Assembly: GCF_000004825.1 (NCBI RefSeq)
Contig: NW_008805064.1
Span: 2,232,001 to 2,296,000 of the forward strand
Length of the DNA: 64,000 nucleotides
Direction: 5' to 3'
Origin: Heterostelium album PN500
Lineage: Eukaryota > Evosea > Eumycetozoa > Acytosteliales > Acytosteliaceae
Shown here: in pieces, positions 49,201 to 61,516 of the stretch
Layout: each line of letters opens with the position of its first letter
Position numbering within the stretch: the stretch's first letter is position 1
Position numbers and translations under genes: made by a program
Notes under the pieces: model-generated
The model's database searches: none
Seen by the model: only the letters and a program-made list of their open reading frames with translations
Told to the model about the DNA's origin: nothing

Positions 49201-50916
49201 ACTTTATATATTCTACCTTTTGAACGTTGATATAAGGTTGCTCTATTTAATAATGGTTAGATTGATTAAATATGTTATATTATTTTGGAAAAAATATACT
49301 TACCTGTATAATTTGACTGCAATCCTACATTTTGGGACATTACACCAAAGGATAGGTAAACACTACCTTCAAACTCTCCCAAAAATGGGAATTCAGTTGT
49401 AAACCCAAAATTTCGTAAATTTGTTCCAGAGTTTGGATAGCCAGTGGTGAATCTATAGTCGTTTCCAGAATCGGTTGATTGGGATAGAGTATATGGTATT
49501 TGTTCATAGGCTGAAAAGAAAGTTCTGACAATGGTTCCATTCATTTTAGTATCAACTTCACTGTGTGTAACGAAACTTCCCATATTCCAATCTAGATTGG
49601 TATTGAAGAAAATTATTAGTAATTATTAGATTTTATAAATTAATAAAAATAATTTAAAATGAAAACTTACTGAAATAATTAACCATCATTGTATTATAAG
49701 ATATTTCATCTGAATTTTTATCATTTATATATGAATATAATCCTCTTGATGCTGGATTTATGAGAGTGGTGGTACCATTTTCAATTCGTACTGGATAGTA
49801 GCCATTGAAATAGTCGGAACCTCCATAACTATATAAAAAAATAGAATTGAGGTTTTCAACCTCTATAATGTTGGTAAGTCCAATGTATGCCGCATTTTGT
49901 CTGAAATCATCATTAAAAGTGGATTCATTTAAAGGAAAACTATCAATTGAAAGGATTTTTGATGTTCTTTCCACTAATAAAAAGTAAATGAGTACAAGTT
50001 CTTATAAAACAAGCAAAATAATAATAAATACTCACCATTATAAGGGAATGAAGAATCAATGGTAATATTTAGAGAAAAAGGGTTTAAATTAAGAGTAATT
50101 GGAATAATACTATTCAAACTAGAATATCTTGCTTTCATCTCTACTCTTAAAGAAAAATAACCACCATTCAACATTGATACGAAATAACAACTGTAAATTG
50201 ATGGTGCAGTACAACTTGAGTCATATTGGAATCTGTGCTCTGTATACAAATTCAATTTAACTAGAGATTCCATATACCATCCTTCTGAATTTAGAGGTTT
50301 ACTCATTTCTATAATTGTAAAATTATCTGATGTATAGCCTAATAATATTATAGAAATATATAAATAAATAATTTATTAATTAAAATATTATTATTTAAGA
50401 TAAATTTTAGTTTATACAAACCAACACATTCTAACTCTCCGACATTTATAAAGAAATTTCCTTGAGTATCATTTTTGAATTCTAAATGTAATTGTGTTTT
50501 TTTCATTGTTGGTGAATAGGTTACATCCACATAGAAGTCAAAAAATTGTTTCGATAGATTATCTTGTCGAATAGATCTAGCATCTAGATTGGCTAAATTA
50601 AGGGCATTCGAACCAAGTTGGAAATTAGAGACTTGCATAAAAAAGGAAGCAGTAAACACCGCTGAAAACCTCATATTACAAACTCCATTGGTTGTTAAGG
50701 ATGGAGGTTGAGTTGTTACACTGTTTATATACATAACTTCTTGAGATGATACATTTTTATCTTTTTTATTATTTAAGGAAAAATATTAAAAAAAATGGTT
50801 AATTTAATTATTAAATTTTAATCTTTTTTTTTTTCAATAAAATTGGAATTCTATGTACAAATCAATAGTTGAAAAAATATAAATAGAAATATTTTATAGT
50901 AATTATACTTATACAT
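46297..50916 (-). CDS. ComC-like EGF/IPT receptor 2
   Basis: Type I membrane protein of 1333 residues. Nine exons: 50916-50859, 50760-50422, 50338-50036, 49973-49671, 49591-49304, 49242-48928, 48857-48552, 48490-48095, 47990-46297; all introns phase 1. Exon 1 (MYKYNYYKIFLFIFFQLLI) is the signal peptide; its donor GTACAT is atypical but is the only one that keeps phase. Exons 2-8 encode seven beta-sandwich-like extracellular units. The last exon encodes a further unit, an IPT-like domain (GGSLTLTGQLFG), an EGF-like domain at about 1008-1037, the ComC supersandwich domain, a membrane helix at about 1286-1309 and a basic tail (KKKMKRENKKMTQRL). From the EGF domain to the membrane helix it is nearly identical to receptor 3, while the outer domains are strongly different. 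Likely a cell-surface adhesion or recognition receptor. Confidence 0.88.
46391..47210 (-). repeat. Homogenised 3' block, copy in ComC-like gene 2
   Basis: Nearly base-for-base the same as 51503-52330 in ComC-like gene 3, including synonymous positions. It covers the EGF-proximal linker, the supersandwich domain and most of the membrane helix. Differences are few (for example the acidic tract before SSQFRS/PQFRS). Outside this block the two genes differ strongly. Confidence 0.85.
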
Positions 50917-51411
50917 TATTTATTTCTAGTTTGTGTCTGGATAAAAAGAAAAGATATTTTTTAAAATAAGATTTTTTTTTTTTTTTGAAGCTATCATATT
51001 AATTTACAATTTAAAAAGCAAATCAGATCAAAATAAAATTCAAAAAAAAAATTAAAAAATATAAATGTTTAATGATTTTTTAACTCAAGTCTGCATCAAT
51101 ATGTTGATGGACAGTGTCCATCTTAAAAACAACTGTTCTTTGAGAATCCGAAAGATTTTTTTTTGATTTTTTTTTTTTTTTTGCAAATGTCAAATGGCTT
51201 TTTTGAAGTTTCAAAAAAGGAAAGTAGGGGGTTTCGCAAAAAACTATGTTTTTTTTTATACCGATTATTTTTTGGATATTTTTTATATATGTCAAAAAAA
51301 CAAAAGATCTTCAAATTAAACCGTTATTCAAATCAGATTGAACCGATCTTATCAAGTATGAATGATATCTTGATTTAAATAATACAATATTCCTAGAGAT
51401 TTTTTTTTTTT
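50917..51411. other. Spacer between ComC-like genes 2 and 3
   Basis: 495 bases: promoter of gene 2 and 3' flank of gene 3, A/T-rich with T runs near 50975 and 51165. Small frames at 51080-51378 on both strands are Lys- or Phe-rich and not credible. No RNA recognised. Confidence 0.5.
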
Positions 51412-54400
51412 TTATTTAATAGCTCTTAGTTTTTGAGACATTCTCTTATCCTCTCTATCTGACTTTAATCTTTTGTGGAGGAACACTGAACCTGCAATGA
51501 CAATTGATAAAAATACAACACCACCAACAACAATACCAGCAATTGCACCATTACTCAGTCCACCTTTTGATTTACAAAGATATGAAATCGAACTGTCAGT
51601 TTCGACATCGATCAAATTCGAGAAATCTGGATCTAAAAGTGCGATGTTGTCATAGGCTGGGAGTGTAATTCCAACTTTGATCGATCTGAATTGTGACGAA
51701 TCACTTTCATTGTCATCTTCATCGTCAATGATTCTATTGGTGATCTTTGTTGGTTTGTCGTCGATGATACCGAAATCAATGAATCTTCCATAAAGACTGA
51801 GTTTATCGATATTCATCTTTATCCATTTAACATCATCTTTTGAACCATCTTCACTTCCAAACTGTGTTGATGAACAAGAATCTTTGTTGTTTGATTTGAT
51901 TGTTGCTTCCAAAACGACTTGCAAAAGGTTGGTGCTCTTGGTGAAATTAAACTTTGAAAGTTCAATTGAATATTTGATTGATGATGCTTGAATGTTGAGT
52001 GTTGATTCACCAAATGTGATATTTGTTTGATTTTGATAGTATGTGATTGTTACGTTGATGTTGGTGGTTGTTCGTTCTAATTGTGAACTGTAAAGATAAC
52101 TTGGATTGTTCATCGATTTCGATTGATCAGTGAAATTCCATTGTGATATATTAAAGGTTTGGACGATTTGATCTAAATCATCGATTTCTCTTACTTCGAC
52201 AACATTAATCATTGATGTAACGTTGTTGTTATTATCGGCAATGTTGGTTCCTGTTGATGGATCTGGTTGTGGTGTAGGTGTTGGAATGACAATGGTTTGG
52301 GAGGAACAGGATGGACCTGTCCAAGATGCTTGGCATTGACAGCCACTTGGAGTACAGTCTCCACGGTTGTTGCAAGGTGGAGTACCAGGACATATATTCG
52401 AAGGATTCGATGTTGGCTTTGGTGGTGGTGGGATGTAGTTGTATGGATATATCAATATATCCTGGGATTGTTTGTTGGTAGTGAGCGATGTAACGTGTAC
52501 TTTGATAACAGAGGCATTGATATTGCCAATATCAACAGTCTGAATAATACCACCAGAGGCGAAATTAACATTAAAATTCTTGGTACCTCTTTGGTCAAGA
52601 TAATTGACAGTGACACTAAGCTGATCTCTAAATACTCCGAATGCCTTTCCAAAGAGAGTAAGCGATCCTCCATCCGTACTGATAGGTCTAGCTGACTCTA
52701 AGATTGGTGTATTCAGAGTGAAGTTTCTCTTAATGAAATAGTTGAATCCTGCGTTCTTTAGATCGGTAGATGTATATGATCTGCTATTCAAGTTGAGATC
52801 GACTATGCCATGAACCGATACCAAGATATTCTTTGTGGAGAAACCAAATGGTAAGCTAAAGGAACCATTGAAAGCATTTAAGGTTTTTCCTTCAGGTTGC
52901 AGTTGATATTTAATTGGATCTGCATTGTCTGGTGTCAAAAGAACATAAGGAATATGTGTACTGGATAAACCAACCAAGTTGTCTTGAAGCACCAATTTGA
53001 AATCGACCACTCTCATCGGCGAACCAACATCAACTGCAGGAGTACAATAAAATAATGAAATTTCAGGTGGAGTTAAGTCAATTGGTGCTATTATTATTTT
53101 TGATAAATAGATATTAGTTTTAAATTCAACTTTAATAAATATAACTTTCCTATACCAAGGAATACATACTTGTATTTTCAACTAAAATTGACTTTTGAAT
53201 ATCGTATTTACCAAATACCCATGACAAATGATCTACCAACATATAATTAGGCTTGGCAAGACTGATTTCATAGAGTTTCAAATTGGTCAATTTGAAAGTC
53301 TGAGTGACAGTACTATTCTCTAGATAAAAGCCAACCAAATAAGTACCCAAGTTCGGGTTGCCAGTTGTTCTATTGAGCTTATTGAACATCAATGAAATTG
53401 GTTTGATATCCATATCTGAAATTACATCGACTGTACCATAGTCGAAACCATTTGGACTATCCTCTATTGTTAGATACCATCCTATAGTTTGAGCGACACC
53501 ACCTAACATAACATTATCAGATGGATATGCAGTAATATTTGTTAACACTGGTGGGAACAAATCTCCAACTATATATAAAGATTGATTAACCTCTTGTTAG
53601 TGAAATGAAAAAGAGGTATGAATTATCTCGAACATTAAATAACTAGATATCTTACCTGAGTGTAATATTGTTAGATTAGCAGCTTGACCAACAATTGATT
53701 TAATAAAAGATGATTGCATATCGAATAGACCATATTTACTCTCGTAGATATGGTATGGCACTTCACCTGGTAACATTTCAGTGGGAACAAAGAAATTAAC
53801 TTGAAATTCGTTGGAGCTGTAATTGTAGATGGCTGGGAAGGTTAAGCTGGTATTTTGGAGATTAAATTGCAAATCAAATGCATTTACATTCGAACTAGTG
53901 AAATTAAAGTACAATGTAACATTGATTGATTTACTTGATGATTTCGAAAAATCAATTACACTTTTACTGAATCTAAACGATTGAATATCATAAACATTTA
54001 CAACTATAATTCGATATCAAATTAAAAGATAATTTAGTTAATTTTTGAACAATATATATGTTTTGTACATATCTATTATTTTTACTTACTTGATTTGGCT
54101 GTTGTAAAATTCTGTTGAACAACCATCATATCAATATTATAGGCTTGGGGGCTAGTGAATGAAACTTTTGTATTTCTCGAATCGAATATATCGAATTGAC
54201 AATTCTTATAAAAGATTCTTGGGAATACGACTTCGAATATTCCATTGTTAAGATCTCCATATACTAGCGATTCTCCTGCATTCAAAGTATACATGGTGCT
54301 TACAGAAATCTTAAATATAGGATATCTAGAAGTAATATTGAATCTAGCTACAAACTCGGCATCCGATACAATAAATACATCTACCTTATATATTGTCATA

Positions 54401-55717
54401 AGTGATTCTTTTTTTAACGAAAAAAAGACAAATTTAAGATTAATGAAAAGATCTAGTGTATCAGCATTATCATTATGTTATTAATTATACATACCAGGTA
54501 AATTGCTTGGAATTGATAAATAAGCACCTGAATTGGGAAGTGTAACTGCAAAATCACCATTATACTCTGACAAGATAGGAAGTGAAAAGTTGTAGGTATA
54601 GACTGCTTGAACATTGTCAATATAAGGTTGAATATCAGTAATCTCTAAGTTTAGCCCGGGATTTCTTTGCAATGAAAATTTATAGTTTTTGATGCTTGTT
54701 GCTGGAAGTTGATATTCCACTATTATACCTCCGAAATCGGGATCATTATAATATGATAGCACTCCATTGATTTCATTTACTATTATTTATAATTAATTTG
54801 TAAGCTAAAATCGATAAATAAACTTTTAAATATTAAATATATAACATACCAGGTCGAGGAAATAGGGTAATATTATAGTTTGCAATGAAAACAGCTTGAT
54901 TGTCAACCTCGTAACCATCGAATGTCAAATTTCTACTTGTTGGACTGACTCTGATGTATTTATTCGAGGTGTCGTTCACCCATGCCAATGGGTATGGAAC
55001 ATAACCGTCGGGACCGATCGACATAAAAATTGAACTGACATCGGATGCCTCTACCACGGTTATTACTTCTACAATTTCCTCCGGAGTGTCGGTTGTGAAT
55101 GATTGTGCGGTTGGCGGATAGGAATTGAGATGATCGATAATAGTAGTGCTCCTTTGTAAAAATGGAAATCGATTATCGACTTCGATTTGCATCGCTGAAG
55201 ATACATAGTAAATATCGATAGGGATTTTCGCTGGTATCGGACCGACAAGCGTTGTCATCAGAGTTACATATACAAAATAATGGCGGACATCGATCACTAC
55301 TATTTGGCACGACAGTCCTGGAACACTGTCAAGAGTGCAGGTCAGTAAGTTTGGTGGATTCTCTGGATTGAAATCGTACTCTAACACTGTAACCAGTTTA
55401 TAACTGAGTGAATCAAAGACAGTCTCACTTTGGTTGAGCAACGTGAATACACCCAGAGGGGCGCGACTACATGAGAATGGACCCAGAGTAAACGCTTGAT
55501 TACTGATATTGAAAGAGTAGCTAATATTATCTAGATATCTGACCATCAGTTGCAACGAAACCAATTGATGATCCAGATCGGACCTGACATTGCTTTGCAC
55601 TTGAATATTACCACTGAAACCCTTATCACTGAGATTCGAAAAGTCTTCATTCGATAGCATGGTCGGTGCTGAAAATAACATTGACAACCATGTAAAACAG
55701 AAACTTTCTGCAACCAT
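51412..55717 (-). CDS. ComC-like EGF/IPT receptor 3
   Basis: Type I membrane protein of 1297 residues with only six exons: 55717-54850, 54779-54495, 54407-54090, 54003-53656, 53568-53170, 53087-51412; all introns phase 1. The long first exon covers the signal peptide (ESFCFTWLSMLFSAPTML) and about 270 residues that correspond in size to three separate domain exons of genes 1 and 2, so three introns have been lost or never gained. This exon also looks richer in G+C than the rest of the array. The last exon carries the IPT-like domain (GGSLTLFGKAFG), an EGF-like domain at about 970-1000 (CPGTPPCNNRGDC, CQCQASWTGPSC), the supersandwich domain, a membrane helix at about 1249-1275 and the tail HKRLKSDREDKRMSQKLRAIK-like, related to gene 2. 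I start at the ATG at 55717. Predicted role: cell-surface recognition or adhesion. Confidence 0.87.
51503..52330 (-). repeat. Homogenised 3' block, copy in ComC-like gene 3
   Basis: Partner of 46391-47210. The match begins at the membrane-helix codons and runs through the supersandwich domain to the EGF-domain end. The flanking cytoplasmic tail and the IPT-like domain are clearly less similar, so the block has fairly sharp edges. Confidence 0.85.
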
Positions 55718-56712
55718 CTTCTTTTCATAGTTAGTGGTGTTCAATAATGTAATTTGTCCATTTATAAAATAATGATCATTATGGCTATTTATAACTAATC
55801 ATTAAAAAAAAAAAAGTAAGTTTTTTGTTTTTTTTTTTCCAATCAACGATTGTTTGTTGTGTGATTTTTACTTAAAAAAATATTAATATTAAAGATAAAA
55901 AAAATTTCATTTCATTGAGCTTATTATTTATATAAGAAAATATATATATGTATACAACGTTTAAAAATGAAATGAGTTTAATAAAAAGAAATATTATAAA
56001 TTTTTTTTTGTTTTTGTTTGGTAAAGGACCTTAAATCTCTGAATCAATAGAAAAATTAAATTAATTTAATTTATGAGAAATAAGTGATAAGATGGTTTAA
56101 AAGGTTGGCAAAAAAACAAAAATATCTTTTTATTATGAAAAAACATCATATTATAATATTTTTGAGATAAATTGTTGTTTTAAACAGCTGTGAGGCACCA
56201 CAAAATCAATAGGATATTTGGTTTGGAAGCCGAAAACTTTTAAATTTTAAAAAGTATTTACGATTTTTTTAAGAATCTCCAAATATCAAAAATATTTTTG
56301 AAATTTGTATTTTTTAATTATTTTGTATTAAAAAATCCATTGTCTATCTTGGCATGATCGGGAGTTTAATTTTACATGTGTTATCGAACTACAAAAAAAT
56401 ACCATCCACCAAAAATTTTCACACACTTTTTCAGTTTTTGAAGAAAAAAAAAAAAAAAAAGTTTAAAATAATTATTAAAAATCTGATCAGAGTATTTATT
56501 TGTATTAATTAATAAGAAAAATCTGACAAAAATAGAAAGATAGAATAAAAAAAGTTGACAACTCTTTTAAAAAATAACAATAAAATAAAATAAAATAGTT
56601 TGGTTTAGATTAGCTTAGTTTCTTTTTTTTTGGATAGTTAGTTGCAAGAGTAAAGAAATAGTATACTTGTAGTTGGATCAGAGAGATATTTCAGAATTTT
56701 AGTGAAACAGCT
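55718..56712. other. Divergent intergenic, ComC-like 3 / mon1
   Basis: About 1 kb of A/T-rich DNA with poly(A) runs near 55803 and 56443. The part 56185-56245 is slightly more balanced (CAGCTGTGAGGCACCAC). No gene or RNA recognised. Confidence 0.5.
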
Positions 56713-58540
56713 ATGATGTCAGACCAATTGGGTAGTAGTAAAAGTGGAGCGGTCGATCAGTTGAACGGTAACAACGCTGGTAGTGATAAAGCAAAACCAC
56801 TGTTGATAGGCGATGAGAATAACAGTAGTAGTAGCATTTCGATCGATGATGAAGACGACAGTGACAAGGCATCGCTTGTTGCACCAACGATCGACGAGAT
56901 GCTCTCAAAGATAGACGAGACAACATTGGCGAATCTCGACAAACCGATGATGGTGAGAAAGTATCAGCATGAAGACTGTTCGACACCGGAGTGGTTCGAA
57001 CATTCCAAACACGTCTTTATATTCTCGTTGTCCGGTAAGCCTATCTATTCGCGTTACGGTGACGAAGTGCAACTCAATACATTCATGGCGACACTCTCTG
57101 CGATGTCGTCGTTTGTCGAATCACAGAAAGACGAACTACGTTACATCAATGCCGGTGCATTCAAATTCGTGTTTCTGCATCGTGATCCACTCTGTCTCGT
57201 ATCGATATACAACACTAGCGAACCACCACAGATAGTATCTGCACAACTGGAATACATGCATGCACTGGTTGTATCGATGCTTACACAAACCAACATGAAA
57301 GCGGTATTCGATGCTAAATATGATCTACGTGATCTATTAGGAGGTAATTATTATTATTATCTATTAAAACAACAATATATATATATATATATAAAGAATA
57401 ACAAAATGTTAATTTTATTTATTTATCTAACACTTACCTACCTATAGGTACTGATAAATTCTTGGATAACTTGATGAAAACAATTGATAATGATACATCG
57501 ATTTTGTTAAACTCTGTAAATTGTTTAAGATTAAATTATAATACAAGAAATGAAATTACAACAATCATTCATAATAATAGACATGAATCTGTATTGTAAG
57601 TATATACAATATTTGATTTATCTTTAAAGATGTTAATAATAATAATAACACCATTTATGTTCAAATTAAAATAGATTTGCTTTACTTGTTGCAGGAAACA
57701 AACTAGTTAGTTTTGTTAAACAAAAGAAATACTCTTTAAAACCACAAGGTATATATATATTAAGAATCTTTTCTATTTTCATCTATAATCTTTTATTAAT
57801 ATCAATATCTTTGTTCATTATAATGTAAATTAAATAGATATACATATCGTTATGAACTTTGTATCATCAACATCATCATTCAGAGAGTCGGAAACATGGA
57901 CACCAATATGTCTGCCCAATTTCAATGATGCAGGTTTCCTTCATCTCTATATTTGTTATATTATGCCAGATGTTTGTCTTTTATTATTCTCTGCTCAGGC
58001 AGAAGCATTTTATCACCTTAGTTCATCAAAAGATGCAATTGTAAAGGTAATTAGATAACTATATTTAGTGTTTACAATTTAACTTTAACTATATATATAT
58101 TAATAATAAATGTTATTATATTTTAGGAATTAGAATCACGAAACCTATTAGAGGAACTATCTAAAGCTGTACAGAATCACGGTTACTCTGTGGAAGCCAC
58201 CGGTGTGCCATATCTCTTACACTTTATGTATAAATCACGATCAACACTTTTCACAACGTCTCCAAAGCTGACGGCACCCTACATTCAAAAGCAAGAAAAG
58301 AAACGATTGTTCAGACTGTACCAACACATTACGAACCGAGTGAACAACACCTGCACCAAACCACACAAATACTTCTATCACACAAGTCAAAATGAAACAG
58401 TCATGGTTGCTGTTGCCAGCTCACACGAGCTCTATGCCACTTTTTCGCCACTCGAAAGCAAACAAAATGTTTTCGATTCTTTCTCACAGTTACTACAGTG
58501 GATAAAAGATAATGAATCAAGTTTATTTATTCAACAATAA
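56713..58540 (+). CDS. mon1: Vacuolar fusion protein MON1
   Basis: Subunit of the Mon1-Ccz1 exchange factor that activates Rab7 at the early-to-late endosome switch, 491 residues. Exons are 56713-57343, 57448-57595, 57675-57748, 57838-58046 and 58127-58540; phases 1, 2 (TT|A), 1 and 0 all close. A disordered acidic/Ser-rich N terminus is followed by the first longin-type domain: EWFEHSKHVFIFSLSGKPIY, SRYGDEVQLNTFMATLSAM, FKFVFLHRDPLCLVSI. The later longin-type domains follow (FALLVAGNKLVSFV, GFLHLYICYI, TLFTTSPKLTAPY). These are the diagnostic Mon1 segments. Length is close to other Mon1 proteins. The start has two ATGs in a row (56713 and 56716); either may be used. Confidence 0.96.
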
Positions 58541-59649
58541 TATTATTATTATTCTTATATATACATATATATATATTTTTACACTAACCTTTCATTACAC
58601 TACATTCCAATTCAAAATACTATATTATATCAAATCAAATCAAATCAAAAATCAAATCAAATCAAACAACTCAACAACAATTCAAACTTTTAATATCAAA
58701 TTTATTCAATTGACACAAATAATCTTTGTTTTAATAAATATAGATATTTATAATCCATTCCTTAAAATTTTAAAAGACTAGTTTGTTATTAATTTTTTAT
58801 TTTTATTTTTATTTTTATTTATTTATTTGAAGTTCGCTATTTTGATTGACAAAACAAGTTATATCTTTCTATTCATTCTAAAACTTGAAATAACCTTACA
58901 ATTGTTTCGAACTTAACAAGAGTTTTGATTGATTAAAGATAAATAAAAATAGAAAATGACCAACGACTATTCGAATTGTTTAACAAATGTGAGAAGGTTG
59001 TAAGAAAATATGAAACTCTACCACAAACAAATAATATCAAACAATCAAATTATCCTAATCTATGGGTTTGAAAAGTTAATGGGCTTGATTTACTTCTTAG
59101 AAAAAAACAGAGTTGGTTGTTTATGATTTGATTCGAATAGTCTTCGAATGAAATAGATCTGTTTATATGATGATCTCGGGAAGGTGTGTTATGTTTCAAA
59201 CACTAGTAATAACAACAAATAATCGAGTCAATGAGGATGTTGGGTTAAAAAAAAATATCTTGGAGAACCAAAAAAACAAACGGTCTAATTTGGCTTTTTC
59301 AATTTAAAATTTTTGTTCATTATGTAACCCTTATAAAGAACATTGTTTATATTTTTGTTTTTTCCCCAATAGTTAAATGAGATAAAACAATCCTATAACT
59401 TTAATTATTTGAAAATTTCATAGTATGCAGAAAAAAATCAAAAAATAATTAATTATTAATAATCATTATACAATGACCACACCCCTTCAACTTAACCATC
59501 GATTTTTCAAATTCGAACTACTTTGTTGGGTGGATAATTGCATTTCTTGATTCCTTATTTTTCTTGTTTATAAATAGAAACTAATGAAATGAATTATTAT
59601 TCACTACAAGTTCATTTTATTATATTTTTTAAATAAATATAAATTACAA
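58541..59649. other. Intergenic mon1 / GH-like
   Basis: 1.1 kb. A tract of CAAAT/AATCA repeats at about 58630-58665 and (TTTTA)n near 58795-58815. The part 59090-59330 is somewhat more balanced (ATGATCTCGGGAAGGTGTG near 59167) but no RNA or reading frame is convincing. Confidence 0.5.
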
Positions 59650-61516
59650 ATGTATAAAAAATATTTATTACTATTAATATCGGTGACAACGTTAATCGTT
59701 GCCAATGGAGGAGCTGTTCCGACTGTTGTAGTTGGTGAAGATTGGTCGTTCCCAGCAAGTGTCCAACAAGCTCCAAACTCTGGTTTATATAGTGAGGAAG
59801 CTTCACCCAACTATAATGTAAACCTAAAGGTTTTCGATGTTGCATGGAAACAAATTAACCCTTCACAAGGTGTTTATGCCACCAATATCCAAGCTACTGT
59901 TAAAGATATGCCATTTGCTACATTCGCATCCCAAAATGCTTCAACCAGTCCATTTTGGATGAGAATTTGGAACTCTGGTGATTTGTGGGCACCATCTTAT
60001 GTAAAAACATTGTGTAATGTTGGAGTCATTGGTAAAGACTATGATGGTGAAGGTCACCTCCCAATTTGGAATACCTGTGTATGGAATGAAATTAAAGCTA
60101 TGTATAGATATGTAAGTTATTATTTTTAAAATCAAGTACTATTTCTTTTAAATTATTAATATCTTTTTTGAATTAATTTTATAATAGTTCTTTTTAACTA
60201 AAAACATGAGAGCTGATCCAAGATTAAAGTTTGTAAGTATTTACAAGGTATAATTAAAAAAATTGAAAAAAATTACAGTCTTATTAATTGATTGAATATC
60301 TAGATCCAAATTCCAGGTGCATTCAATTGGTGTGAGTTTGATTTTGATGTCATTGGAAATTATTCGACCTCAACTGGTTATACTTTTGCTGTATGTTTTG
60401 TTAAATAGAAGTTCAGTATAAATTTTAATACTAATCTTTCTAATCTTCTTATAGCAATTCAACACTTGGTTCCAAACAGCCATGGATGATTTGGTTTATA
60501 TCTTTAATGGTGAGAATAATGATCCAACCGATGACTATGCCTATAAATTGATTTACACTGGTGAGGACTACCCATTCGATGTTGATAGCTGGCCCGCTGC
60601 CAAGAATAAATTGGCATCCGATGCAGTCAATAGAGGAATGGGTATCAGAACTGGAATTACTGAGGTTTCCAATTTCCATTTGTCAAACATCCCAGCCTAT
60701 GGATACTTGATTGACTCGAATGGCTACATGGTTCTGAACAAATCATCGATACTCCAAAACAATCCAAAGCGTGTTATTGCCACAGAGAACGAGTGCTACA
60801 ATGCCTGTGGCTACAAGGTTCCAGCCGCCAACATTTTTTACGCCGTCAAGATGTCTAATCTAAAAGCGCTTCAAATGGGTGTTAACTGGCTTTATGTTGT
60901 AAACAACGACAGTTACCTTAAACAGTACACAGCTCATTGGAACTGGGTGAGACTCTCATTGGGTAGATATCCAAACACTGCATTCGATGCTTGGGTAGCT
61001 CTGAGAGACGCTCAGGATAAGTTTAGCTATGGATTCTCATGGACTGGTGCTCCATACGTCAAGAACTACGAGCGTTTCTTGACTCAGCGCGATGTCGTTG
61101 GTGCAGTCACCAAGCGTGGTACCACCAAATACACCAACGTAGTCGAGTCCAACAATGGAATTGCCTATGAGGGTAGACAAACCGATATTCCAAACAATCC
61201 ATCGATTGTATTCTATTTGGACGATCAATTCATTGTGCCAACCAGTAATATTTCCACACCAGTTCAGGTAAAGGTTACTTATCTCGATAATCAAGCAACT
61301 TCCTGGATATTACAATATACCAATACCGCTGGTGTCTTGGTCAGTTCCGACCCAGTTGTTCAACAAGGAACTTCAAAGGCACTAACCACTGCTACATTTA
61401 CATTGACCGATGCTCTCTTCCAAAACAATGTTCAACCTGGTAACTCTGATTTCAAGATAACTACCACTGGATCCCAAAACATTGAAATTTGGTTTGTTAG
61501 AGTTATTAAACAATAA
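59650..61516 (+). CDS. Secreted glycoside-hydrolase-like protein (clan A type)
   Basis: Secreted protein of 551 residues. Exons are 59650-60111, 60188-60232, 60304-60390 and 60455-61516, all phase 0. A signal peptide (KYLLLLISVTTLIVANG) is followed by a TIM-barrel-like domain: VFDVAWKQINPSQGVY, PFWMRIWNSGDLWAP, then DPRLKFIQIPGAFNWCEFDFD, where the Glu at a strand end is a likely acid/base. Later RVIATENECYNACG offers a candidate nucleophile Glu, then SWTGAPYVKNYERFL. The last 130 residues look like a beta-sandwich (VQVKVTYLDNQATSWILQY, DFKITTTGSQNIEIWFV), probably carbohydrate-binding. Related to beta-galactosidase-like (GH42/GH5-type) barrels by pattern only; substrate unknown. The very small exons 2 and 3 code for the predicted active-site strand. 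Confidence 0.78.

Noticed and set aside
51080-51378. Small frames on both strands between ComC-like genes 2 and 3
   Set aside because: Lys/Phe-rich translations of A and T runs, no partner exons, and they would overlap the gene 2 promoter.
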